This document shows, one piece after another, positions 35,288 to 46,924 of a DNA stretch of 64,000 nucleotides. This stretch comes from Bradysia coprophila (Eukaryota; Arthropoda; Insecta; Diptera; Sciaridae): assembly GCF_014529535.1 (NCBI RefSeq), contig NC_050735.1, positions 6,149,739-6,213,738 of the forward strand, in the 5' to 3' direction. The first letter of the stretch is position 1. Each line of letters opens with the position of its first letter. The notes beneath the pieces are model-generated. The model made no database searches. It was not told the DNA's origin and worked only from the letters and a program-made list of their open reading frames with translations. The translations under genes and the position numbers were made by a program.

Positions 35288-36597
35288 AAATGGGTTTTCT
35301 TTTGGAGTGCCATCGCGTTGGTTTTATACGCAATTTACAAATTCGTAACGCTGAACAATGATTACTTTCAAAAGCGAGGGATCGCCCACATGAAGCCAAC
35401 GTTCTTTTTGGGGAACATGGGCCCTTTTCTTCTTCGTCTGCAGACGCCCTATGAGTTTGCAAACACTATGTACAGAATGTTTCCGCGACAAAAGTGAGTT
35501 TTTGGCATTGATTTGGTTTGTAAGACGCACAAATGAATTTCTCATTGTTTTAAATGTAGAATAATTGGAATGTTCGACATGCGTAAACCGACTTATTGTC
35601 TACGAGATCCAGAATTACTGAAACAATTGGCAGTTAAGGACTTCGAACATTTCGAGGACCATCGGTCTTTCGTTGATGAAACAGTCGATGCTATGTTTGG
35701 GAACAGTTTAATTATGTTGAAAGGGTCCAAATGGCGAGACATGAGAGCCACGCTGTCGCCTGCGTTTACAGGAAGTAAAATGAGGCAAATGTTTGAATTG
35801 GTCGCTGAATGTGCCAATGAAATGTCGGCCACACTCAAGAAGAAAGCGTCATCGAACGGTGGTGGCAACGTTGACTGTGAAATGAAGGAATTGTTTTCTA
35901 AGTACACTAATGACGTAATCTCAACAGCGGCATTCGGTTTTACAAAGTCAATTCATTTGAAGATCCGAACAATGACTTTTACTTAGCTGGGAAAAAGTTT
36001 ATGGAATTTGGACCGTTGGCTGGTTTGAAATTCTTGTTAATGCAAGTGTTGCCGAGGGTTGCAAAGCTATTAGACATTAATTTCACCGATTCCAAAGTAA
36101 TGAATTTTTTCCGTTCGATGGTTTTGGGAAACATAGAGACAAGGACGAAAAAAGGACTCTTCCGACCAGACATGATCAATATTTTGATGAACGTTAAACG
36201 GGGAAAGTCCAACGACTCGAACACCGTCGAAGAAACCAATGCTGAAGGCTTTGCTACCGTACAAGAGTCAACAATCGGAAACAAAGTGGTTAAAAGAGTC
36301 TGGACAGAGAACGGTTAACGTATGATGTGTTGCAAAAGATGAAGTATATGGATGCATGGAGATGCATGGAGATACTGGCCACCTGCAGCAATGACAGATC
36401 GTCTTTGCGTCAAAGACTATAACTATGACGATGGGCTGGTTGACTTCAAAATCGAGAAAGGAAAGTTCCTATTCATTCCAATTTACGGTCTGCATCATGA
36501 CGAAAGGTATTGGAAAAATCCTGACGTTTTCGATCCGGAAAGATTTAGCGACGAGAACAAACATACCATTAATACTGGTGCATACATTCCGTTCGTT
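35288..36597 (+). pseudogene. CYP9-like cytochrome P450, broken 5' portion
   Basis: Recognisable CYP3-clan, CYP9-like protein: KRGIAHMKPTFFLGNMGP in exon 1 (to 35493), then IIGMFDMRKPTYCLRDPELL, the WRDMRATLSPAFTGSKMRQM helix C block and AFGF in exon 2 (from 35560), and later YWKNPDVFDPERF with IPF. Damage: the start region needs a one-base shift between the ATG at 35290 and the membrane anchor; another one-base shift follows AFGF near 35940; the oxygen-binding I-helix region is missing where WTEN (about 36310) abuts LTYDVLQKMKYMD; and about 12 residues including the ExxR block are rearranged near 36345-36375. The frame runs out of P450 sequence after YIPF at about 36597. The heme-binding loop expected next is at 44155-44190, about 7.5 kb away. 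Such enzymes are ER monooxygenases acting on xenobiotics; this copy is dead. Confidence 0.9.
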
Positions 36598-36634
36598 TTT
36601 CTATTCGTATTATTCTACTGACAGAGATTGTTTC

Positions 36635-36763
36635 ATTATTTTCGGATGGATTTCGGATCGGATCAATTCGGTTCGGATCCAGTTTGGATGAAAAGAAATC
36701 GGATCGGATTCTTATAAAATCTTTTTCGGATCAATCCGAAAAAAAATCCGTTCCGAGCCCTAG
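36635..36763. repeat. Possible hAT-type element end
   Basis: Reads TTCGGATCGG repeats ending TTCCGAGCCCTA, whose reverse complement TAGGGCTCGGAA resembles common hAT termini. The partner end was not found, so this may be a fragment. Confidence 0.35.
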
Positions 36764-37219
36764 CCAACCAGCAACGAAACTGTAACTTCGGAAATATTAA
36801 ATTCTAATTTAAAAACTGTATTTCAGGCCTCCTAATCATTATTTTAACACAGTTTCGAGGGCCGTCTCCGACATATAATATGCCAAAGGTACAAAACTTA
36901 ATTTTACCTGGATCATATACTAATTCCAGAGTAATATCGTAATCGACCGCTATTAATTTACACTTAACGTGAATGCTTAGGGGAAAGGGAAGAGCAATCA
37001 AGAGGCTCTGTTAAAAGAATTTTCATTTTCATTTTCATTTTTGTTTCGGGCTTTCATAAATGTTTCTCTAGTCCGTTGCTAAACCATAACGTTAAAAAAC
37101 CCGGCTGTGCCATTGATGACATTGATTATAGAATTTTGTTTTGCTTTGAAGAGAGGACAATGGGGTTGATGTTCTAGGATATTTATCAAGTTCAGCTGCG
37201 AAGCAAAAAGATTTGTTTT

Positions 37220-39126
37220 TTATTTTTTCAAGAATGGATTGAACAAAAAGTTATAGAATAAATTTGTTGAATACAAAAATGACAAATTTGTCTTATTGAT
37301 AAATTTCAGAATTACTGGCCGTCTAAAATCAAATATATTCAACTCTGAATTTATGTAATTAAAATTGTCAGCCGTTGTCGACAGCAAAATTAATGCATCT
37401 TCGATGTAACGATCTTCGTCTTCGGTTCCTGATGACCCCAAACCGAATATCAACCAATCACTTCGCTTTGTGTTTAGGTACTGTGGGTGTGCTAGGAACT
37501 TATTGTTCATTCTCAGTGTATACGTTCGTATGGTCGATCCAACCTCCACGAAATTTCGCTCTGTATTTATCATGATGTAAATACCATTGTCGGTGCACGT
37601 CAGCGAGTTGTTGTAAAATAAACTCATTTGATCAAGTACTGGATGTCTCTGTCCACCAGTTATATCACATAAATGACACAAATTGTTCAAGCACGGATTC
37701 ATTCCAGGGCTGACATACATGTTGTTTCTCGCATTGAAGATCGACGATTGTTTTTCGCAATTTATATTACGAGATATGTCCACTGGTAGTGGTAGTGGTT
37801 TCTGAATTGATTCAATGTTGATTTTATTGAACGTAATGGAGTGAATCGAACTATAAATAAAAAAAAGTGTAATGAGACAATCAATCTCAGTTTGATGACT
37901 ATTGGGGCTGTTATTAGTTCATAATGTTAAAGTTCATAAGTTAATATCATGTATTTTCGAATCAGTAAAAACAAAATCTAAAAAATGAAAGTAACGCAAA
38001 TGCTTGTGTCCACTTATAAATTAATTGATATCGCTAGGGACAAAAATAATGACATATTCTGGGTAATGTGGTCCTCTATATAGTAAAATGCATGTTAAAA
38101 CAATTGAGCAACTAGATTTGAAATCAACCGATCTGGTCATATGCTTGCCGTCTGTAACAGGCTAATTATTCATAAAAAGTACATCTTCATGACAAGGGCA
38201 GATTAGCACCATTCTAAAACGTAGTACCTAAATCTTTCTATTCAAAGTAACATAGAATTTATACACTCGATTACATTCGAATATATCCATGTTTTCTGAT
38301 TTAGGATTTGTTGTGGCTTGTAAATGATTCCACACAAAATTTCGTTTAACAAATGACAGTCTAGATTTTTATTTTATGAACTAGTAGTACCCGAACCCCC
38401 ACGAGGCTATAATAATCCCTAAGCAACAGGTTCTCGTTAGCCTTCGACGCTTATAACGTTTGTATAGAACGATTTACAAACCACAACAACCACAGCCTAT
38501 TTTTGGAAAATTAAATTTCCCAAATTTCCCAAATTTGCTAAAATTTCCCGAAATTTGCTAAATTTCTTTTTAGCAAATTTGGGAAAATTTTGTGAAATTT
38601 TAGCAAATTTTTGGAAATTTTTTAGCAATTTTGGGAAATTTAGCAAATTTAATTTTGCGTTCGCGTTTCGCGTTATTTGACGATTGGTTGCCGAGCCATT
38701 TCGTTTAATCGTCGTGTATATCGTTTTTATGACCGTGTTGTATGTTGGAGGACGATGGGAGATGATTCGCTTTTGATTGTGAATAATTGTCTTTTGCTCG
38801 CTTCTTTTCGACATCGTGATGGACTGCAATGAATCATTTATGATCGTCGTCACTGGAAAGTCGGATGGTTCTTCATATTTTTACCATTCGAAAAACGCCA
38901 CACTTTTATAGATTCCTCGTAATCCTGGCTCGGTTCGTAGTAAATGCAAAATTTTACGTCGACTTGATTTGTTTCTTCGATCAATCACGTTTAGAGTGCC
39001 ATTCATACGTGAACGTGTCAAAATGATCAGACTATCTTCCAACAATAGGTCCCTGATACGATTTCCGGTCGTTGGGAAAGCCGCGAATGCCCAATTTGTA
39101 GGTCCATCCTCGAAAACAACGAACAT
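37220..39126 (-). CDS. Unknown protein, two-exon model
   Basis: The second exon (37853-37220, stop) is a 200-residue frame with clustered cysteines (GMNPCLNNLCHLC) and an acidic loop (GTEDEDRYIEDALILL). Upstream, 39126-38883 encodes MFVVFEDGPTNWAFAAFP through LRGIYKSVAFFE and ends at a donor (TG|GTAAAA) whose phase fits the second exon's acceptor (TTATAG|T), giving an intron of about 1 kb. The N-PC-x-N-LCHLC stretch faintly recalls EGF-like modules after YWTD propellers of LDL-receptor relatives, but the match is too weak to name it. A competing acceptor at 38827 would instead run to a stop in low-complexity sequence. The exon begins 35 bp after the stop of the chromodomain gene, on the same strand. 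Confidence 0.4.
38510..38650. repeat. Low-complexity, self-inverted AT-rich repeat
   Basis: AAATTTCCCAAATTTGCTAA-like words on the left are followed by inverted words (TTAGCAAATTTGGGAAA) on the right. It lies within the proposed 1-kb intron of the unknown gene. Confidence 0.6.
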
Positions 39127-39160
39127 TAAACATTTTTTTTGATGACAAAATATTTGGAAT

Positions 39161-42100
39161 TCAAATTGGGTTCGAATGCAACTTCTCCAGTATTAAGACC
39201 AATAATATACTTAAGGCACTGGTAGAAGCAGTCGTTAGCCTGGCCGTCCTTTCCACATTCACAGTTGCACTTCTCAGAGTCGGTTGTCTAAGTTTTAAAA
39301 GAAAATCTGGAACCTCGCGTTCGTGGCATGGAGCAGTAGGATCAAAGTAAATGGAATCCTTGACCTTACCATCGAACTGTGATCGCACTGTGTATACACA
39401 CATATGCATCTCCAAGTTGTTGTCAGTTGCTCTTTGATTAATATTCCGCGTGGTATCAACAAAAAATGAAGCAAACTTTTCGACAGATGACGATGCGCTC
39501 AGTCCTTTATAAATCAATTTTCGGACAGTGTTTGGTTCGTTGGTGGCTAAACCTTTCACTGATTCCAATAACCGTTTTTCGGTTAAGTTACCGTAAAAGC
39601 TTCCGATGTATTTTTCATAAACGTGATGCTGTTGTGAATTCAACTGATTGATTAGAGGCTGAAAGATGTTCTTAACAAAATTCTCTTGATGTTTCACAGC
39701 AGTTCTAACGTCGTCACATCTAAAATTTGAAAAAAATTGACTAAAGTTAGTTTGCAGTTTCTAGATTTCTTTTTATAGTTATTGACGAATCTGGCGTTTC
39801 TTGAATTACTCACGAATAAAATCCAATATTTGGTAAATATCGTCCAGCACCTTCTTCCACGCGCAAATAATCGTCTAAAATAGCCATTGCTCGAGCGAAA
39901 GACTCATTGAGTGAAACCGTTTTTGTCATGTAACTCGTGACGATATCTTTCACTTTACGCTCCGATCGGCGTAAAATTAGCGGTCCACTAGCTTGAGACG
40001 CTGACTTAATATTGGGCATTTGAAATAAAATCAAAATTGCAGTATCTTTCAGACTGTATTCTGGCTCCAAAGTATTATATCTGTAGACATTAAAATAAAC
40101 GATTCGAACTGCCACTTCAAATTTAACGGATTGCTGACAATAACTTACTCATCTTGGTAACCAATCCAACGAACAGTGTAAAAATTTTCAGCCAGTCCAA
40201 CAAATTTTACTTGCTGAACTATGGAGTCAGCATACTACCAATGTCCAGCTTGCATATTTCCCTCTCTCACACAACCCGGATGACAAAATGGAAATCTAGG
40301 ATATCGTCGGGGAATAATTTTCATTTCTTCCGGTGTTTTGAAGCGATAATTTGGTGCCAGTTTCGATGAATCGCACTTAAACACATAATCCCAGTCTATT
40401 GCTTCAAATTCGTCCAACGGCAAAGGAGGTGGTAATTTGAAACTTTTGCACAACGTTTGAAATTGTTCGAACTTTTTCTGTTTGGGCATTGGACGTTCAG
40501 CCAGGGCTACTTTCGATACATTTGTACCAGCTCGCTCTTTATAAATTAACTCGTTTTGTGCTTCGTCTGTGTCGTCATAGCTCATTTCCACCCCTTGATT
40601 TAACTCATGAGCCTTGTCAATATCGAATAGTCACCGTTGGTTGAAACTTCCAATCTGACAAATAATGTGCATGTGGATCCACCTAGTTATAATACAATTG
40701 TTTGTGGAAAATTTGTTTGTGAAAAATCAAAATATCTCACCTGATCTTCGGAATCACCTGGTATATTCTGGCCATCTTCATCACAATTTGCTGAAATGAC
40801 CTCTTGTTCATCATGCCCTGCTAGAGTGGCACATATTCCATCGCTCGGTAAATCTGGCGAGATAATTCTTATGTCCGAAATTACAATGTCATTGGGTCTT
40901 TTCGGTAGAGAAATCTGCGAAAAACACGTTTCGTTAGTGAAAGGATTTGAAGCAAAAAATAATGATAAAATATTTTACAAAATTATCAATGACAACAGGC
41001 AGCATATTCTGGTCATCGTCCTCATCATTTTCTAAAATCATCTCTTGTTCATCTTGCACTGCTGGCAGTGTGTCAGCTGCAAGAGATTGTGGCAATTGAT
41101 TATCATGGTCAGCTATACAATCCACAATAACGCCAAAGTCATCGCTGGGTGTATCGAAAAAGTTCAAAATTAATTTGATTCATAAACTAACGAAAACATG
41201 TCCAGGGAACATCACTTTATACCTTGGTTTCCTCTTTGGTGGCTCAACTTCGTATATGGCTGTCGACGAACGTTTGCGGTTGTCTTTAGAGATGTGCGGG
41301 CCGCCCGAAATTCACCTACCCGACCCGGCCCAGCCCGGCCCGACCGGGCTTGGGTCCGGGTTTCAAAAATTGGTCGGGCTCGGGCGGGCTCGGGTTTCAA
41401 AAACAAAGGTTCGGGCTGGCCCGACTTTCTTCGACTTTCAAAAAAATGTGAAAACTTAAACAAAAATTTAAAGAAAAATTGCAATACAGTCCGAGCGTAA
41501 GCTTACTTTCAAGTGTTCTATAGATTTGTGAAACTAAATTATTAGAGAGTTTGCACAAATTACGTATAACTTATAAGTAAACTTATAAATCAGAATCAGA
41601 ATAAGTCAGCTATAAGTTATAAGTCTTGGTCTTATAAGTAAACCATCTATAAAGTGAAAGTTATAAGTTCAGACGGTTATAGGTCAAAAGTATGAAGTCG
41701 AAACTTATAGAGATAAGAAGACAGTGGATCATATAGAGCAATTAAACTTTAGGAACCAGCCTACAACGACGTCAACAATCCCAAAAATAAAGAAGTCAAC
41801 TCACAAAATCATTTAAGAGAGCAATTCATCTTCGTGCCAGTGGCATCAGAAACCACAGGTGTTATCGGAAAACTTGGTCTTAAATTATTGAGGGAAATCG
41901 GCAGCAAAATTACAGAAGTTACAAAGGAAAAACGTGCAACAAGCTACCTTTTCCAACGGTTAGGAATCGCAATTCAACGCGGGAATGTTGCTTCAATTTT
42001 AGGTACAATTCCGCCATCCAAAAATTTGAATGAATTGTATTATCTGTAAATCCGATTTTTATTAAAAGTGAAACAAAATCATGTAGAATCCATCAAAATG

Positions 42101-43223
42101 TTGAAGTTCTTGGGCTGACAAGAGCTTACGTAAAAAATCTGAGACATACCATCGAAAATGATGGTCCTGACTCTGTTGGCAGTTACAGCTCTTCAGGATG
42201 AAGAGCTCTCAAAGCTTCGGAAGTTTGGTCGGCAAGGTTATCCCTAAAGTCAGAAGAATTACACTGAGCAAATTATTTTTCTTCGTTACCTATTCCTAAC
42301 TCTTCTCAGTCCAAGAACTTCAAGATTTTGATGGATTTTACATGATTTTTTGGGTTGACTTCTATATTTTTGGGATTATGGACGTCAGTGTCAGCTGGTT
42401 CCTAAAGTTTAATTACTCTTTATGATCCACTATCTTCCCATCTCTATAACTTTGGACTTTTATACCCTTTCTTGACCTATAAACTTATGAACGTATAACT
42501 TTTACCTTATAGGTGGTTGACTTATAACTTATGACTTATAGCCACCTGACGTATACCTTATAACTGACTCGCTTATAACTTATAAATTCGGATTTATAAG
42601 CTGACTTATAAGTCATACGTCATTTGCGCAAACTGTCTATTATAACGATAGGTAACCGAACGATTTCCTTTTGTTAGGCGCGCCAATTTTAGGTTTTTTA
42701 GCTCATTAAAAAAAATACGGGCCGAGTCGGGCCGGGCCGGGCTTTGCTACAAAATTCTCGGGTCGGGTCGGGCTCGGGCATTAAAAATTAGTCTGGGCCG
42801 GGCTGGGTCGGGTTTTGAAAATAGGTCGGCCCGCACATCTCTAGTTGTCTTGCAACTGAGATATGCCCTGTAAGTAATCGAATTACAATCGGTAATAACT
42901 GTCTGCCGTAGAAGTCGGGCGAATTTTTGTGAAAATCTTTTCCCAAATTTTTTTGAAATTTTCTTTAACTTTGCTAACAAATATTTTCGGTAAAATTAAG
43001 ATAAATTCGAAAAATGTAGGAAAACTTGGGAAAATATTTGCACAAAAATAGTCCCTGGTTGAAGTATAAGTACATTGTTCGTTGAACGTTCTGGTGAAAC
43101 AATTGGAGACTCCCGGCTCAATTCTCCGATTCGATTGAAGAAATCGTCACAAGTTTGAGACATTGCTTGTGGTGCACCATACTGGTCGATGAGAGTATCG
43201 CGTAGCAAATAGTTCTCATTCAT
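39161..43223 (-). CDS. Chromodomain protein gene, one exon interrupted by a transposon
   Basis: Nine exons: 43223-43074, 42867-42844 continuing 41278-41223 across an insertion, 41144-40997, 40914-40741, 40682-40648, 40580-40276, 40218-40149, 40080-39814 and 39719-39161. Leaving out the 41287-42843 element and one target duplication, the model is 595 codons plus stop and every junction keeps phase. The chromodomain is clear: VKFVGLAENFYTVRWIGYQD then YNTLEPEYSLKD, with aromatic-cage-type Y and W residues. Such domains read methylated histone lysines. Upstream lie acidic exons (LENDEDDDQNM and ANCDEDGQNIPGD) that look like duplicates of each other. The C-terminal 280 residues (QPLINQLNSQQHHVYEKYIG, CVYTVRSQFDGKVKDS) are unknown to me. 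The 40648 donor (GTTTCA) is weak; if unused, this may be two genes split near 40620. With the insertion present the long form is probably not made. Confidence 0.6.
41287..42843. mobile_element. hAT-like foldback element, 1557 bp
   Basis: Flanked by a perfect 8-bp target duplication GTTGTCTT (41279-41286 and 42844-42851), the hAT hallmark. Ends are inverted, TAGAGATGTGCGGGC against GCCCGCACATCTCTA. Nearly the whole element is a long inverted repeat: GC-rich CCCGACCCGGCC runs, then TTATAAGT-rich runs, then GGAACCAGC blocks appear on both sides in mirror order, centred near 42210. No transposase, so non-autonomous. It interrupts an exon of the chromodomain gene. Confidence 0.85.
41813..42072 (+). 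mobile_element. 5'-truncated LINE inside the foldback element
   Basis: Flanked by a 10-bp duplication ACAAAATCAT (41803-41812 and 42073-42082). It encodes the C-terminal tail of a non-LTR reverse transcriptase protein: PVASETTGVIGKLGLKLL, then FQRLGIAIQRGNVASILG, ending in a stop at about 42049, followed by a 3' tail. Excluding it restores symmetry of the surrounding inverted repeat. The clade was not assigned. Confidence 0.75.
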
Positions 43224-43350
43224 AGCGACTGTATGTTATGTTATGAAGAGTATACAATCTTAAAGTGTTTTACGTTTTTTAAAATAATTTAAGACTGGTT
43301 CGATCGGTTGTTCAACTAGGTTATGTTGATGACAATAGTTATTTATGACA

Positions 43351-43434
43351 TCGAGTGCAAAGTACTTTATTACCGGCCTGCGGCATCGTGTCATAATTAC
43401 ACATCGTGAGCCTAATAAAGTACTTTGCACCGAG
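43351..43434. repeat. Small inverted repeat, 84 bp
   Basis: TGCAAAGTACTTTATTA at about 43356 and its exact inverse at about 43414-43430 bracket a short GC-richer loop. Confidence 0.6.
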
Positions 43435-43902
43435 ATTCATACAACGTTTTATGCAACAGAGGCATCTAAAGTTCGCAATTTTCGAACATTATGATGCTGA
43501 GTTGCATAAACAGATAAAATGTAACGTTACCATAATATAAATAATGACTTCAGGAATCAACTACGAGCTCTGAATAATGCGATATTTTACTTATAAAACA
43601 AAATCATGTTGGAGAAAATGAAGTAAAAGATTTGAAATCAATATCTTCAAAATACTTCGATCAAATAAAGCAATAGATCCGATAGTGATACTGTTGATAA
43701 TACTTCTCTTTTTAGAGAAAATTGCAGAGAGTTATGTGGAAGTTTGAGAATTTAATTACCTTTAAGTAACCGAAATGATTCAGTTCATATTCATGCGTTA
43801 TGTCGCGTTTTGTAAAGTTTTAAATAAAGTGAACTAGGTCCCACCTTTTGGACGGGTCAGGTCCCTTGACTGACAATTTTTTCAATATATTTTTGATCAA
43901 TT

Positions 43903-44184
43903 TCATTGTTGAACTTCTGAAGCATCACTGGTTCGGCTTGATCTAGTTATCATACTTCCATTTAAGTGGGTGAGATTTACAGGTACTGTAGCTTTCCCCC
44001 GGTACAGTTTTAGCAAACATCCACTGCATACGGCATTTGGCAAATGTTCAAAGGTTGAGACGTCGTACGCGAACAGTTTGTTGATTTTTAGTTCAATTGC
44101 TCCGCCTGGGCTAATATTTCTGAATTTGCTTTTATTATGCCGCGTATCCGTATTAAGCATCGGGATAGGCCCTCGTAACTGCAT
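43903..44184 (-). CDS. Truncated exon of an unknown Cys-containing protein
   Basis: The minus-strand frame reads FAYDVSTFEHLPNAVCSGC and LLKLYRGKATVPVNLTHL, then a stop at 43903. The composition looks coding, and a C-x2-C pair could belong to a zinc-binding module. Upstream it runs straight into P450 sequence at about 44155, so its 5' part is missing or lies elsewhere. It therefore marks the right edge of the DNA that separates the two P450 pieces. No family named. Confidence 0.4.
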   Translation of the reverse strand: MQLRGPIPMLNTDTRHNKSKFRNISPGGAIELKINKLFAYDVSTFEHLPNAVCSGCLLKLYRGKATVPVNLTHLNGSMITRSSRTSDASEVQQ

Positions 44185-44409
44185 AGGTAATTTAAGCAGT
44201 GGTCAGTTCCGAAGTTCAAAATTTAAAAACATTTCTTTTCCGTAGGATCTCGATTCGCACTTATGGAAGCAAAAGCAGTCATTTTCTATTTGCTGTTAAA
44301 CTTTAAGTTTGAACCAAATGACCAGACGCAGATTCCGCTTAAACTTAAGAAAGCGCCGTTCCTAATTTCCGAAAAAGGTGTAAACATTCAACTCAAACTA
44401 CGGAAATAA
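44155..44409 (+). pseudogene. CYP9-like cytochrome P450, detached C-terminal exons
   Basis: 44159-44190 encodes GIGPRNCIG, the heme-thiolate loop with the ligand cysteine, and stops at a donor after NCIG, a usual intron position in CYP9 genes. The exon 44246-44409 continues SRFALMEAKAVIFYLLLNF to LKLRK and a TAA stop. Phase across the 55-nt intron is intact. It is collinear with, and completes, the broken copy at 35288-36597. Confidence 0.85.
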
Positions 44410-44743
44410 ATCGAAAAAAAAAAAATTAATCCCGACTGATGTGTTCGTAAGTCGTAAGTTCGTATCTATCCAAAACTTTACCAAAATGTCTAGCAAACAA
44501 ATATAAGGAGTATGGAAGGCTTAAATAAGTTAAGATTTTCATCGAATGTGTTCTAAAGTGGCTAACCGCGGTGACACAATATCAGTAGTATGAGTCCATT
44601 CGTCAAAAACTAAGATTTGATAAGGGGCCTGCGCCTGAGATAATGAAGATAAGAATCGATAAGACTGCATTAAACATTATGTGGTACGTACACACTTTTA
44701 GACCTCAGTCGCAGGTGATCACAACTGTATCGAAGTGAAACTG

Positions 44744-45220
44744 CTATACATGATCAGAACCACTAGTGCCGAACTGGGCGTATAGTGAAATCGTACAAGC
44801 GTAATGCTTCTTGGTTTTATCTAATGAAATTGCTGTATTGGCGCCTATCTCACATAATTTTGCGTTTTTAGAGTACAGCCTGTAAATATTTTTCATATGC
44901 AGAATGAGCTCCAGCTGATATTCAGCTGGATCTGCTAACACACACTTATTGTATGATAAACAATCAAAACACATTCTTGACAATGTGTTTACTTCATTCA
45001 TACGTGTTATGTGCGCGTAGATGACGTTAACGTAGAAATGCACTGTGTGTAGGTTGTCTTTGAATTGTATACAATACAAAGTGTTTTTGTTTGTACACAA
45101 GCTGGTGATATTCAGCTGGTGCTCATTTTGCACAAAAGAAACTTTTATCAATTGTAAGATTTTGCTGCCATAGACTAAAATGCACAGTGTGCCATCAGTC
45201 AGTCCTGCCCTGAGAGCCAC
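44744..45220 (-). CDS. Possible coding frame, unknown protein
   Basis: A 158-codon open frame without an ATG at its head (it begins with GTG), so it would be an internal or terminal exon. The text looks protein-like (LRAGLTDGTLCILVYGSKIL, RMCFDCLSYNKCVLADPAEY, KHYACTISLYAQFG) and suggests beta-strand-rich repeats such as part of a propeller, but I cannot name it. No upstream exon was found, so it may be a pseudogene fragment or chance. Confidence 0.3.
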   Translation of the reverse strand: MALRAGLTDGTLCILVYGSKILQLIKVSFVQNEHQLNITSLCTNKNTLYCIQFKDNLHTVHFYVNVIYAHITRMNEVNTLSRMCFDCLSYNKCVLADPAEYQLELILHMKNIYRLYSKNAKLCEIGANTAISLDKTKKHYACTISLYAQFGTSGSDHV

Positions 45221-45531
45221 TCAAATTTCTTGTTTTCAAATTAGAAATTAATTTTATTGTCTGCAAGACATATCTAGTATATCTACACAGGAATGGTGAA
45301 TAGAACACAAATTAAACATTTCAAGTATGACTTTCTCGACACTTCCTCCGGACGTTAAGTCGATACTTTGGTTTTGCAAGCTTCCACAACATTTACCGAC
45401 CGTTCCTCATCAACAGTGGTAACATCAGCGGCACGCCCAAAAATGATTCTGATCGCAATTAACTGGGTGTTGTCCTTCCAAGTATGAGCTAGAGTAGAAC
45501 TCTAAAAATAAAATTTTGGACCTTCAACTAA

Positions 45532-45688
45532 TCTGGAATAATGTCACCTACTTCTCTTTTAATCCAATCCAATGCACACATAAGACAATACGATGGAATA
45601 ATTCCACCGTTTCATCCTTGTCTTGTATATGCATTAGATTGGATTTAAAAGAGAAAGAGTGAGAGGAAAAAGGTCACATTATTCCGGA
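45532..45688. repeat. Foldback element, 157 bp
   Basis: TCTGGAATAATGTCACCT at the left is inverted at the right end (about 45671-45688). Inner parts such as TTTTAATCCAATCCAATGC also pair. Confidence 0.65.
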
Positions 45689-46924
45689 ACAGTTATACTA
45701 GGAAAGTTCGTCAACTCGAAGATCAACTAAGGAAATTAACGAGCAGAATTCAAAGCGTCCGTAATTACCACAATGTTAGAAAATTCCAGAAGAAGAAACA
45801 TAACGAATGTTGTTGCCAAAAATTTCATCTCTGATCACCTTTAACGTAAATTTTGAACTAACTCTGTTTTACACATAAAATCTCTTTGTCGGAAACAGTC
45901 ACTAATTTATGATTAAACCGAACTTTTTTTGTGTTAATAAATAGTCCAGTAAACACAAACGGCAAGTTAATCATGCTTGTAGTAGTTGAATCTGTTTTTT
46001 CTTGTTTGAAATGTTTGCGAATCCTTAGATGCAAAATCTTCTACTTCATTGTACTGAAACATTTTTCTAATAAAAAGGAACAACATAACCAGAGCCGACC
46101 GTTCGTCGTTGGCGATAACAGTCAATATCACCCTACTATAACTGTTAGTTGAATGAACATTATTACCGAAGGCAACCGACCGGTAAGATTGACATCAGTT
46201 CGAATTATTATCACATTATCATTTCACTTAATGGATCTCCCATGTCCAAAATATGATTATGACGGGCGCATACATCGTTTTCATAGTAATTTTTTGGAAT
46301 AAAACCGTGAAACGATTCGACCAATGGCTACCATCAACTACTATTGTATCGAAGAGAAAAATGAGAGATTTAATCAGGCTACTTGTCTCTTCTCTAATGT
46401 GGAAACTGATGCATGAATCCACTCTTTATAAATTACTACGTTGCTGCTCTTTTGTTAAAGCAGATTCCGTTTCATGAGTTTCCTTCTCCATTCATTAGAC
46501 TTCTAAAATTATTGTCTGCCACTGCCATGCACTCAAGTAGTAACTCACCCATAATAGACACCTTCAAAAGTGTAATTTTCGAAATGTCTCCTTCCAATCA
46601 TCAGAGAAGGAGGAACCCAGGAACCTTGCAGATCTGATCCACAGGGTCTGAAAGTCAATGATCGACTATGTGAAACCGACTATCTAACCTCTGAATTTCC
46701 GTGACGTCAGAAACTAGAAATATTGAAAGCCATCAAGAGTACCAATCATGTGCAACAAAATCTCCGTTTGACGACCGTCCAGGCAAAACACAGGCTAATT
46801 GTAACTCTATTGAAATTAGTTTATATTAAAGAAAAGCAGGAATTTAGCTTACAATAAGTATCAGTCGAAAACATAAGAAATAGAAAACCACAGTTTTCCG
46901 ATTCACCCGCGCATACATAATGCT

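Larger units (their letters stand above)
44410..46924. other. Gene-poor stretch with one possible ORF and a foldback
   Basis: Apart from the minus-strand frame at 44744-45220 and the hairpin element at 45532-45688, only short plus-strand frames without domain signals are present (for example 45931-46152 and 46253-46637). The 3' region of the securin-like gene is at the right. Confidence 0.5.

Noticed and set aside
37220-37853. LDL-receptor-related protein fragment
   Set aside because: Only a short NPC-x-NLC resemblance; no YWTD repeats or calcium-binding EGF signature can be shown.
41175-41500. Overlapping Pro/Arg/Gly-rich frames
   Set aside because: They arise from the GC-rich terminal repeats of the hAT-like foldback, not from a gene.
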